This document shows positions 53,201-60,790 of a DNA stretch of 64,000 bases, piece after piece. Every line of letters starts with the position of its first letter. Position 1 is the stretch's first letter. The stretch is taken from the NCBI RefSeq assembly GCF_009758125.1, contig NZ_WRXO01000002.1, positions 1,080,553 through 1,144,552 of the forward strand, given 5' to 3'. Source of the DNA: Chitinophaga oryziterrae (GTDB taxonomy: Bacteria; Bacteroidota; Bacteroidia; Chitinophagales; Chitinophagaceae). The translations under genes were made by a program, and so were the position numbers. Below the pieces are notes generated by a model, which worked only from the letters and a program-made list of their open reading frames with translations, made no database searches and was not told the DNA's origin.

Positions 53201-55770
53201 CTTATTATGATGAGCCTTATGCGGCTGCCGGTCTTGCTCAGGATAATTTGCGGAAACGTGTATCTGCGGTTACTTATCAGGATGTTGCAACTGGTGGACC
53301 TCAACAAGCAACTTATTACAGTTACGACCAGATAGGTAATGTGAAGACGTTGTGGCAACAGATACAAGACCTGGGTACTAAACGAATTGATTATCAATAC
53401 GACCTTGTTAGTGGTAAAGTGAACAAAGTGCGTTACCAGCAGGGAGCTGCCGACCGTTTCTTCTACAACTACGAGTACGACGCTGAAAACCGGTTAACCA
53501 AAGCCCGTACTGGTATTAATAGTACGTCTGGGGATGCCTGGGAGATTGAGAATCCAAAGACAGATGCGGCTTATCGTTACTATTTACATGGCCCACTGGC
53601 TCGTATGGAGCTTGGTAACACTGCATTGGTGCAGGGACTGGACTATGCTTATACCTTACAAGGGTGGTTAAAGGGGGTAAATGGCAACTATCTATCCGCA
53701 GCTAATGATATGGGTAAGGACGGTGTTGTGGGCAGTACAAGGGCCGTTGTTGGCCGGGATGCGTATGCTTATACTCTTGATTACTTTAAAGGTGACTATC
53801 TGCCTATTGGTACAGGTCAAACTGCGATTACTTTAAACTGGGGGGCTAAGTCAGGAGATGTAATGGGTCGTAACCTGTATAATGGCAATATCAGCCGTAG
53901 TACACTTGCATTGTCTAACATCAATTCTGGTGCTTCTGTTGGTTACACTTACCGTTATGATCAACTGAACCGTCTAACCGCTATGCGTCAGCATGGGTTG
54001 ACAGTAGGAGATACGACCTGGAGCACAACATCTATTGGATTCCCTTTCAAAGAGGATGTTAAGTATGATGGCAACGGTAACATCTTAAGCTATGTCCGTT
54101 ATGGTAGTGGTGTTAGTGGCAAAACCTTACCAATGGACAGTATGAATTATGTTTATACTAAGGATGCCTCAGGTTACCTGAAAAATAACCGGCTGACCCA
54201 GGTATTAGACCGTGTAAGTGGAGATCCATATACAAACGATATTTCAAATCAGGCGGCAAATAATTATCTTTATGACAACATCGGTAATTTGATTAAAGAT
54301 GTGGAAGGTGGTGTTAGTAACATCCAATGGACGGTGTATGGGAAGATCAAGAGCATTACCAAGTCCGATGGCAGTTCTTTGGAATATCGTTATGATGCTG
54401 GTGGTAACAGGATTTACAAAGCTTATGCTCATAGTGGCGTAACTGATAAAACCTGGTATGTACGTGATGCGCAGGGTAATACACTGGCTATCTATGGTAA
54501 TAAAGATGGCGGTTCTACCCTGTACTGGAAAGAACAGCAACTCTATGGTTCCAGTCGTTTAGGTATCTGGACACCCGATGTTGCTGTAGGTACTGATGTA
54601 AGTAGTATGTGGGATAACCTGGGTATTAAGCGTTATGAGCTAAGCAATCACCTCGGTAACGTATTAGCTACGATTAGTGACAAACCTGTTTGGGAAGTTG
54701 ATCATTATAAAGCAGAGTTACTCAGCGCGCAGGATTACTATCCATTTGGTATGTTGCAGCCTGATAGGAGTTATTCGCTTGGTAGTTATCGTTATGGGTT
54801 CAATGGGAAGGAGAATGACAATGAGGTGAAGGGTGAAGGGAATCAGCAGGATTACGGGATGAGGATATCAGATCCGAGGATAGGAAGGTTTTTAAGTGTG
54901 GATCCGTTGACGAAATCATACCCCGAGTTGACTCCGTATCAGTTTGCTAGTAACAGGCCGATTGATGGAGTTGATAGAGATGGTGAGGAATGGGAACTAT
55001 CTAGTACATCAAGTAAGTTAATTAGGCATGTTGAGATTACAAAAGCTGTAACTAGTTACCAATTGAATTTGAGATTGGCTAATCAACCTATGTTCAGACA
55101 ATCGGATCCTTGTGTGTCTTGTGCTGAGGAAAGGCGGAGGTCAATTGAGAATGTGCAACGCATAGATAAATTAAGAACTATTATGGGACCTGTGGGCGGT
55201 GAGTATGGTTCAGGGGCTGTGGAGAGTCCTGTTATAAAAGGTGTTGCTGTCGGAATATTAACGGCTCCATTATCAGGAAGTGGCGCCCGCATGTCAGGGG
55301 CTTTTACTTCTTTTAGTTCATTTGGAAGGTCATTAATTGGGTTTAATACATTTAGAGCAGGATTAGGAAGTGCAGCAGCTGATTTTACAATCCAAACAGC
55401 ATTTCAAATTGGTCAGAATGGGAAAATTTCAATTGGCGATTATAATGTTGGAAGTTTAACAGCAAATGCTATTTTTAGTCATCCGTTTACTACAGCTTCT
55501 TTAGGTTCTGCGCTTCAGGTGAATTTATCAATGGAGCCTTTTAAGAATTCAGTTTTTCAAGATAAATCAATGATACAATTTGGAGTGGAGACAAGTGTAG
55601 GTACATTATTTAATATTGCAGCAGGTAAAGGCGCAAGTGCCCTTACATCCCATTTTGGTGAAACAAGTGCTAATTACCTAAACTATTTGTTTGGTAATCA
55701 AATATCAACTACTGGAACTTATATCTTTAGTGAACAACAAAAAAAGAAGGAAAATGAAAATACGCATTAG
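47242..55770 (+). CDS. Main Rhs-family protein with variable C-terminal tip (candidate polymorphic toxin)
   Basis: 2842 residues with a Sec-type N-terminus (FNIIIIWLLGFVLHANA). An Fn3-like segment near 200 and a DUF6443-type region (about 350-560; LYDEFGRPLVSILPAPL) come first, then a long Cys-containing middle part. A LamG-like domain lies at about 1675-1835 (LKQWTHIVMQGANLNSNNLT), YD repeats from about 1890 (YDAQGRIIEVG, YEYDAENRLTKA), and the Rhs core at 2498-2580 (YPFGMLQPDRSYSL, DPRIGRFLSVDPLT). After GVDRDGEE the last 259 residues are a different, AT-richer tip with Gly/Ala/Ser-rich hydrophobic stretches and no recognised catalytic motif. The following gene overlaps by 17 bases and is the candidate immunity gene. 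Confidence 0.88.
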   Translation: MKKSMRRFNIIIIWLLGFVLHANAFNAIESYQNQLQGRIKKGDTLIVKDEKFQNSAFDWTKIHNQTVNNIITFGLFRDSGYVFTKSFKCQVELKIEYWSQPDQADPVIVDHVKLDIGYDSTAGAAYQAAATYRFMNGYRVKITVNDISSAELGSTLPAAFSLAGQVVIERSYDIATDNTIVPQVTLVGATNANAPAAPTGTPNDVSLTWTKITGAEEYDLEWTFIDEESKNGGILAQAGAGVTTTTLERMFRNNATRVTIPHEYYDISLVNFSKYLLIRIRTVQYTADGFRQTGAWNYDLDQGGTSGPGVITLDETAAWHLPGLNWQYSAVYAEEGKKKEIVSYFDGTLRNRQTVTVNNSDNKAIVQESLYDEFGRPLVSILPAPLTDNKLTYYPGLHLTSSGTGTYNFSNVYGANTNCINTPQPLGTTAGAGKYYSPNNDFLSDEQNKYIPDAGGYPFAVTVYTADNTNRPKVQGGVGALFQPGPDPVNSKATRYYYDKPQQWELDRMFGNDAGYASHYLKNMVIDGNGQISVSYQNASGKTVATALAGGTPANTDALASKPAATTETFLVLQPDDFTFDNAKLKLSATTTYTTAVPGNVSLVYTADQLIKTYSQNGVTICSNCYYQLKIRITDDCNRVIYNTATPVTVGSLASDCNNTIAATDSIKVNFDKIGEYYISFELGLTDEAIQHYTDDFVKRNTNLSTQWQYIQHALWGSDFSSCFSECTTCKASLGERVDFIARVKARLADHDVDIVANATAINSWADSLYTNLSAQCLAARASCAPSPCADLENQMKLDVSPGGQYALFDAANDPLEQGINVLYLHWRDVFPVKASSDPDYISEQFEDQEGVLISPYDENFTLEDLVKYWKSEWASKFVPHHPEYCALLFCNANSSYLQWDDNLVNLAETVSDIPALASGVTYSNTNAAWLVAGDPFFASTAGATYKTAFTAALNNYSNSVLSITQAGTKSLSAYVDYSLYCSDKTGSTNSSADSDNWTNCTPVASCRIPDLEWKMYRDKYMELKNKYYQLLRDNSYCGSSCPVGNSLSYDTSSCPSALSFNIQPDGTNCGTGTQRVKITYTGASPLTKSLTVTLYYPEELDLLTKDNSVVFSAGQTDAYACMDGTINLSSVHIADVSCAGSSAGGRASASFCTLAAKTSNFQMSHNHTWNGTDDIGNVWTFTLTYIGTTAIPVGATLAVHVWFENSSAGPGEFYRHFYFDHDNSSYTITLSGVANTQYTYTIEPEVSCSVPATTCDPAYKYKESRIDKISYTTPAVSTDTTVIKAYANAQIAAQIGANCEAQADTWIQQLDGCLLATDPDYATKRALLRTRLIEVCKLGGDVNHPNGASTTPNAQLTASGYSSFKDVIKATLGAASFSMICNPWLVDAPYPYDVKEQAASHIIDKTSTDVCAKLTAITQEYTSSGSTLTLYQYLTSKYGTAMNLSADEFTTLQNGCTNCRYLLAQPIQVPVFLDGTAKGCITAAEFQAGLTAMAQESWMNSASPDYEGIYSTYLNQRWGFTLSYSDYKAYVDALATTPTAVLCNHPAYSTVKPDPYECMMQVMDNAVATAVFLYKEYIAEVRRQFRKDYIAYCSAEKVKLQMTASQQYYHFTLYYYDQAGNLVRTVPPEGVHLLDAALQEQIRAVRANENVSCDYDDAVVNKDKPTALQQLTTMLQTGTNSAMEMWLYNGTAGTSQVLMTTGNNKYLMNTCLDGRYLHLDTYTLVPSSDNTAVDLTQSTHTIADLQAILPLKQWTHIVMQGANLNSNNLTVYVNGVACPAVAIAPNGSCGFEIISTSTGIVYPESITTLKHLRLYNRLLTPAEIAANAGVSCLSLSPAYATALNSNLQYWGRFNIPAAGSVTTIGSGSTTETQYSAVFPSHTLPTSYAYHSLNGVENSFAPDNTGNSRFWYDRLGRVVYSHNWEQFSPANGGVANRYSYTNYDAQGRIIEVGEKSGTTTLAATPFLTDTQVNTMNTTGTNTQITRTYYDEPYAAAGLAQDNLRKRVSAVTYQDVATGGPQQATYYSYDQIGNVKTLWQQIQDLGTKRIDYQYDLVSGKVNKVRYQQGAADRFFYNYEYDAENRLTKARTGINSTSGDAWEIENPKTDAAYRYYLHGPLARMELGNTALVQGLDYAYTLQGWLKGVNGNYLSAANDMGKDGVVGSTRAVVGRDAYAYTLDYFKGDYLPIGTGQTAITLNWGAKSGDVMGRNLYNGNISRSTLALSNINSGASVGYTYRYDQLNRLTAMRQHGLTVGDTTWSTTSIGFPFKEDVKYDGNGNILSYVRYGSGVSGKTLPMDSMNYVYTKDASGYLKNNRLTQVLDRVSGDPYTNDISNQAANNYLYDNIGNLIKDVEGGVSNIQWTVYGKIKSITKSDGSSLEYRYDAGGNRIYKAYAHSGVTDKTWYVRDAQGNTLAIYGNKDGGSTLYWKEQQLYGSSRLGIWTPDVAVGTDVSSMWDNLGIKRYELSNHLGNVLATISDKPVWEVDHYKAELLSAQDYYPFGMLQPDRSYSLGSYRYGFNGKENDNEVKGEGNQQDYGMRISDPRIGRFLSVDPLTKSYPELTPYQFASNRPIDGVDRDGEEWELSSTSSKLIRHVEITKAVTSYQLNLRLANQPMFRQSDPCVSCAEERRRSIENVQRIDKLRTIMGPVGGEYGSGAVESPVIKGVAVGILTAPLSGSGARMSGAFTSFSSFGRSLIGFNTFRAGLGSAAADFTIQTAFQIGQNGKISIGDYNVGSLTANAIFSHPFTTASLGSALQVNLSMEPFKNSVFQDKSMIQFGVETSVGTLFNIAAGKGASALTSHFGETSANYLNYLFGNQISTTGTYIFSEQQKKKENENTH

Positions 55771-56146
55771 TAGGAAAATAATTATAGCGACTTGTATTAT
55801 TTTTCTTTTTGGATATTTGATCTATTTGCAGTTTAATACTCGTTATAAATTATGCAATTATGGATTTTGGACCACAGGGATTCTTGTTAAAGAAGAAAGA
55901 GGTTATAAAGGGAATTTAAAGTTTGTATATGAATTTTATATTGGAAATAATAAATATAGAGGAGATGCATCTGGTATAGCATTATTAAATAGCGCAGGAA
56001 GAGACTTTGTAGGAAAATCTTTCCCGATAGTTTATTATTCCAAAGATCCAAATATAAGCAAGATATTAATTGTTCCAAGTGATTTTAAATACTGCAATAG
56101 AGAATATCCCGATAGTCTTAATTGGGTATTGGAGTATTTAAAATGA
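55754..56146 (+). CDS. Candidate immunity protein for the main Rhs tip
   Basis: 130 residues from the ATG giving MKIRISRKIIIATCIIFLFG; the frame is open 21 codons further upstream, inside the rhs gene. One N-terminal membrane helix is followed by a beta-rich domain (GYKGNLKFVYEFYIGNNKYR, GKSFPIVYYSKDPNISKILI) with a loose DUF3592-like look. The gene is AT-rich like the Rhs tip and starts 17 bases before the rhs stop, the usual arrangement of a toxin tip and its immunity gene. A membrane-bound immunity protein would fit a tip that acts in the envelope or periplasm. The pairing is inferred from position. Confidence 0.6.
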   Translation: MKIRISRKIIIATCIIFLFGYLIYLQFNTRYKLCNYGFWTTGILVKEERGYKGNLKFVYEFYIGNNKYRGDASGIALLNSAGRDFVGKSFPIVYYSKDPNISKILIVPSDFKYCNREYPDSLNWVLEYLK

Positions 56147-56264
56147 TTTTTAGATAATAGGTGTTCTATTTATGACTTTTTTAAAGATAAAAGCCCCTGT
56201 CTAATCATTCAGCTATCTGAAAAATGTAGTAAAAGATAAAATAGTTACTAATTTAATAGAAGTG

Positions 56265-56398
56265 ATGAGTATGACAGCTAATAAAGTAATCAAAGAATTA
56301 ATTATGATCTTGATTTTACAGTTAAAAAAGATAAAATTAATTTAGCGGACAGATTAGATATTTGGCTATTTATGCGTTATGATCCAAAAGAAGATTGA
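56265..56398 (+). pseudogene. Decayed small-gene fragment, possibly an old immunity gene
   Basis: A frame starting MSMTANKVIKELI continues after one shift near 56306 as YDLDFTVKKDKINLADRLDI and WLFMRYDPKED, then a stop. The coding character and AT content resemble the immunity genes in this region. It is broken and too short to classify; it may mark a lost cassette. Confidence 0.3.
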
Positions 56399-56562
56399 AT
56401 GGATTGGGTAAAAAACGGATAATGAAGCATAACAGCTAATGGCTAGCCCAACATATTTTTATTAATCGTGCATTGAACACCTCGGATCGACTTGTCTGAT
56501 TCTATTATTTGCAAGTAATAAATATTGTAATACGATTAAAAGGATAAGAGTTGAATTATAAT

Positions 56563-56603
56563 TAAAGTAATAAACCCGGTCAGCGACCGGGTTTATTACT
56601 TTA
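56563..56603. terminator. 19-bp perfect hairpin terminator
   Basis: A perfect 19-bp stem with a 3-base loop (AGC) at 56563-56603, its inner part AAACCCGGTC / GACCGGGTTT. The outer part is A/T-rich, giving T-rich flanks in both directions. It probably ends the long Rhs operon. A group II intron 5' end begins directly after it. Confidence 0.75.
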
Positions 56604-56604
56604 T

Positions 56605-56850
56605 GTGCACCCGGCATGGACGTATACTCTAGGGTGTAAGTCCCTGAACGCGCCTTGATAGTAGGAAGCGTTAACTTAAGGCAAGGGTGTCCTTCGTGAG
56701 AAGGAATCTGAAGGAGGCCGGCGGTAAATCTCTGGCCTGACGAACAGGAAGCAGATTAGGCAAAGATGTGTGGGTGAGTTTGCATAACAAAACAAAGCCC
56801 GAAACTATCCGAAACACATTGTTGTAGATCTGACAGGTATATGAAGGATC
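56605..56850 (+). mobile_element. Group II intron 5' fragment (domain I), truncated
   Basis: The sequence begins GTGCACCCGGCATGGACG and runs through CTAGGGTGTAAGTCCCTGAA, GTTAACTTAAGGCAAGGGTG and ATCTGAAGGAGGCCGGCGG, to ACAGGTATATGAAGGATC. This order is the conserved start and domain I of a bacterial group II intron RNA. No reverse transcriptase and no domain V or VI follow; the intron is cut off near 56850 by an unrelated sequence. It starts 2 bases after the 19-bp terminator hairpin, a favoured target type of some group II introns. Confidence 0.75.
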
Positions 56851-57071
56851 TTTAAAAATATTACTATTGGCGGCTTCCCCCAATAAATACGCTACAGTAA
56901 TATCGAATGCTAAGTCGAGGGTTTTTAGCCACTTCAAGAGAAGGGTTTATCTCGTCCCGTTCATATTTGCCTACAACAATATAAGAAGTATTCGTCTGCT
57001 TTGCTAACTCTTGCAGGGAAAGGTTTTTTATCTTCCCTGCATTTTCTTACTCTTTTACCGAAAGTAGTCAT
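56845..57071 (-). pseudogene. XRE-family regulator, frameshifted remnant
   Basis: Reading the minus strand from an ATG at 57071 gives MTTFGKRVRKCREDKK. After one frameshift it continues LSLQELAKQTNTSYIVVGKY and ERDEINPSLEVAK, and after a second TLDLAFDITVAYLLGEAANS. Together these make a normal XRE helix-turn-helix regulator of about 75 residues. Two frame breaks show it is dead. It abuts the truncated intron on one side and an IS3 remnant on the other. Confidence 0.7.
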
Positions 57072-57113
57072 TGTTTGAAGACAGCAAGGCTGAATGGTGT
57101 TAAGCTGGTGCCT

Positions 57114-57535
57114 AAACTATAATGGACCCCGAAAAAAGGGCCGGCAGTTAAGATAAAAACTTTAGTCTTAAATTGCCTAAAGAATGACAAAGAAGAACAG
57201 ACGTAAGTTTAGTGGGGACTTCAAAGCGAAAGTCGTATTAGAAGCCCTTAAGGAGCGCAGCACCATGGAAGAACTAGCGCGTAAGTATGAGTTGCATCCT
57301 ACTCAAATCAATACCTGGAAGAGAGAAGCCGCAGGGAATTGGCCAGCGCATTTGAGACAGATAGCGGGGGGCCTAATACAGAACAACAGGAAGACCAACT
57401 GGAAAAGCTGTATGCGCAAATCGGTCAATTAAAGGTAGAGAATGATTTTTTGAAAAAAAAGTTGCGTTGAAATCGGTCTCTTCACGTAGAGATATGATCG
57501 AGTTAGGGCATGCTGGGTTAAGCATGCGTCAACAG
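57114..57535 (+). mobile_element. IS3-family remnant: orfA with one-base deletion and first codons of orfB
   Basis: From the ATG at 57184 the protein reads TKKNRRKFSGDFKAKVVLEA, then ELARKYELHPTQINTWKREA, a typical IS3 OrfA. A one-base loss near 57340 shifts the frame; the correct frame resumes as QLEKLYAQIGQLKVENDFLK and ends at 57470. An A8G run (57453-57461) is the expected programmed -1 slippage site leading into orfB, read as SSRRDMIELGHAGLSMRQQ. The element then stops abruptly at the joint with Rhs core sequence near 57535. A possible terminal repeat lies near 57114 (AATGGACCCCGAAAAA). Confidence 0.8.
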
Positions 57536-60444
57536 AAACGCAGTATTCAGCGGTATTCCCTTCTCATACATTGCCTACTTCATATGCTTATCAATCCCTG
57601 AATGGGGTAGAAAATTCCTTCGCGCCGGATAATACTGGTAACAGCCGTTTCTGGTATGACAGGTTGGGACGTGTGGTTTTCTCTCATAACTGGGAGCAGT
57701 TTTCACCTGCAAATGGAGGTGTGGCGAATCGTTACAGTTATACGAATTATGATGCGCAGGGACGTATTATAGAAGTGGGAGAGAAGTCAGGCACTACTAC
57801 GCTGGCCGCTACTCCCTTCCTGACTGATACGCAGGTAAATACGATGAATACTACGGGTACTAATACACAGATCACCCGTACTTATTATGACGAGCCTTAT
57901 GCTGCGGCCGGTCTTACCCAGGATAATTTGCGGAAACGTGTATCTGCGGTTACTTATCAGGATGCTGCTACTGGAGGACCTCAGCAGGCTACTTATTACA
58001 GTTATGACCAGATAGGTAACGTGAAGACGTTGTGGCAACAGATACAAGACCTGGGTACTAAACGAGTTGATTATCAATACGACCTTGTTAGTGGTAAAGT
58101 GAACAAAGTGCGTTACCAGCAGGGAGCTGCCGACCGTTTCTTCTACAACTACGAGTATGACGCTGAAAACCGGTTAACCAAAGCCCGTACTGGTATTAAT
58201 AGTACGTCTGGGGATGCCTGGGAGATTGAGAATCCAAAGACAGATGCGGCTTATCGTTACTATTTACATGGCCCACTGGCTCGTATAGAGCTTGGCAACA
58301 CTGCATTGGTGCAGGGACTCGATTATGCTTATACCTTACAAGGGTGGTTAAAGGGGGTAAATGGCAACTATCTATCCGCAGCTAATGACATGGGTAAGGA
58401 CGGTGTTGTGGGCAGTACAAGGGTCGTTGTTGGCCGTGATGCGTATGCTTATACTCTCGATTACTTTAGTGGGGACTATCAGCCTATTGGTACAGGTCAA
58501 ACTGCGATTACTTTAAACTGGGGGTCTCAGTCAGGAGATGTAATGGGTCGTAACCTGTATAATGGTAATATCAGCCGTAGTACACTTGCATTGTCTAATA
58601 TCAATTCCGGTGCTTCGGTAGGCTACACTTACCGTTATGACCAGTTGAACCGTCTAACAGCTATGCGTCAGCATGGGTTGACAGTAGGAGATACGACCTG
58701 GAACACAACATCTATTGGATTCCCTTTCAAAGAGGATGTTAAGTATGATGGCAACGGTAACATCTTAAGCTATGTCCGTTATGGTAGTGGTGCCAGTGGT
58801 AAAACCTTACCAATGGACAGTATGAATTATGTTTATACTAAGGATGCCTTAGGCTACCTGAAAAATAACCGGTTGACCCAGGTATTAGACCGTGTAAGTG
58901 GAGATCCTTATACAAACGATATTTCAAATCAGGCGGCAAATAATTATCTTTATGACAACATCGGTAATTTGATTAAAGATGTGGAAGGAGGTGTTAGTAA
59001 TATCCAGTGGACAGTGTATGGGAAGATCAAGAGCATTACCAAGGCCGATGGGAGTTCTTTGGAATATCGTTATGATGCTGGTGGTAACAGGATCTACAAA
59101 GCTTATACTCATGGTGGTGTAACTGATAAATCTTGGTATGTACGGGATGCGCAGGGTAATACACTGGCTATCTATGGTAACAAAGACGGAGGCTCTACCC
59201 TGTACTGGAAAGAACAGGAATTATATGGTTCCAGCCGTTTAGGCATCTGGACGCCTGATGTTGCAGTAGGTACTGATGTAAGTAGTATCTGGGATAATCT
59301 AGGCATCAAGCATTATGAGCTAAGCAATCACCTTGGCAATGTGTTAGCTACAATTAGTGACAAACCTGTTTTGGAAGGCGATCATTATAAGGCAGAGTTG
59401 CTCAGTGCACAGGATTATTATCCATTTGGCATGTTGCAGCCGGATAGGAGTTATTCGCTTGGAAGTTATCGTTATGGGTTTAATGGTAAGGAGAATGATA
59501 ATGAGGTGAAAGGAGAGGGGAATCAGCAGGATTATGGAATGAGGGTGTATGATCCGAGGATTGGAAGGTTTTTGAGTGTGGATCCGTTAACTCAGAAATA
59601 TCCAGAACTTACACCATATCAATTTGCAAGTAATACTCCAATTTGGGCAATAGATATAGATGGAGCAGAAGGTGGTATTCCTATTAGCTATGGAGGTGGT
59701 CAATCGACTAATGAAATAGTAAGTAGAACTAACATAGTTAAGGATTTTGGAAAATGGCTTGATGCTCCTGCTCATAAGGGCATGGCATATTCATATAATC
59801 TCGCGTCTAATTTACCCAAAGGAACTGTTGAAACGAATAGGGATTTATTGAACGCCATGTTTCAAACAGGAGCGCAGTATATGATGCACCGTTTCGGCAA
59901 TAGTAAAATTGTTGCACGGGTAAACGCTAGCAATCTTGCTCCTCAAACACCTGGAGTCGAGGTGGCTATAAAAACGACTCAACCCGCAATGAAGTTATCT
60001 TCTGAGCCTATAAATGTCGGAGAAGAAGATGGGTATGCTATTGTAAGAGATCCAGCAAATTCTAAGGTAGTAGGAAAAGGGTGGTTGACTGAAGGAGCAT
60101 TAAGTTTATATATCAAAACAAAGGGTACTACATTAGATGGCCGCGGAGGAGATGTTTTGAAAGGAATCTTTAACTATATTAATACAGAATTCGATGAAAT
60201 ACGATCTATTCGAGGTATTTGGCGGGCAGGTGATTTAAGTGATAACCTTGATGCCTTTAATAAATCTTTAAAAAAATATGGTGGAGATGAAACTGCAGCA
60301 CAGAAGGCCGTAATGGAAACCTTTACAGGGGAAATGGCAAAGAGATTGGGATATACTGGTACCCCTAAAGTTTCCTTAGGGACAGAGAAGGATGAAGATG
60401 GAAACTATAAATCTGTAGATGTAATATTTACTAAACCTAAATAG
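57535..60444 (+). pseudogene. Displaced Rhs tail 1: 2.1 kb of core plus a different C-terminal tip
   Basis: From about 57535 the DNA matches the main rhs gene without gaps, at a constant offset of 4680 bases, to about 59640. No start codon of its own is convincing: the longest frame begins at a TTG (57571) inside the YD repeats and the sequence upstream is IS3. The core (YPFGMLQPDRSYSL, DPRIGRFLSVDPLTQKYPEL) is followed by a new tip of about 265 residues after AIDIDGAE, with LPKGTVETNRDLLNAMFQTG, KGTTLDGRGGDVLKGIFNYI and KSVDVIFTKPK. I do not recognise the tip. The frame is intact over 957 codons, so it can still serve as a recombination donor. Confidence 0.8.
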
Positions 60445-60449
60445 TAAAA

Positions 60450-60725
60450 ATGATAGAGGAAAAGGATTTAGAATACTTGGGATTTGTTGGCTTTGAACAT
60501 TTATCCAAAGATAAAAGGGATGGTAAACGAAGGTTGACTTGGGTAGGCGTTTTGAACGACGACCTTTTAACTTTGCTAATTGTGAGAATTGAGGACAGAT
60601 GGGAGATTGAGTTATTGAAAGTTGAGTCAGATGATGTTCGAAGAAAATTTTTCAGTCTTAACCCGACATTAGATGAAGTATTGCAAGTTATTAAAGATCA
60701 TGGTCAATTATCATGTTCAGATTAA
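60450..60725 (+). CDS. Candidate immunity protein for displaced tip 1
   Basis: 91 residues, no signal or membrane segment, acidic and basic residues mixed (EKDLEYLGFVGFEHLSKDKR, VRIEDRWEIELLKVESDDVR). It starts 5 bases after the displaced tail, as immunity genes do after Rhs tips, and shares its AT-rich character. The small cytoplasmic form would fit a tip acting in the cytoplasm. No family is recognised. The pairing is inferred from position. Confidence 0.6.
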   Translation: MIEEKDLEYLGFVGFEHLSKDKRDGKRRLTWVGVLNDDLLTLLIVRIEDRWEIELLKVESDDVRRKFFSLNPTLDEVLQVIKDHGQLSCSD

Positions 60726-60790
60726 CAATATGTAAGTAATTAAGACCTACTAGTAAATGAAAAAAGTAGAGTCGTTATCGGCTATGACTT

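Noticed and set aside
55691..55753. Longer start for the candidate immunity gene
   Set aside because: The 21 extra codons lie inside the rhs reading frame and place polar residues before the membrane helix; the ATG at 55754 gives a normal signal-anchor start.
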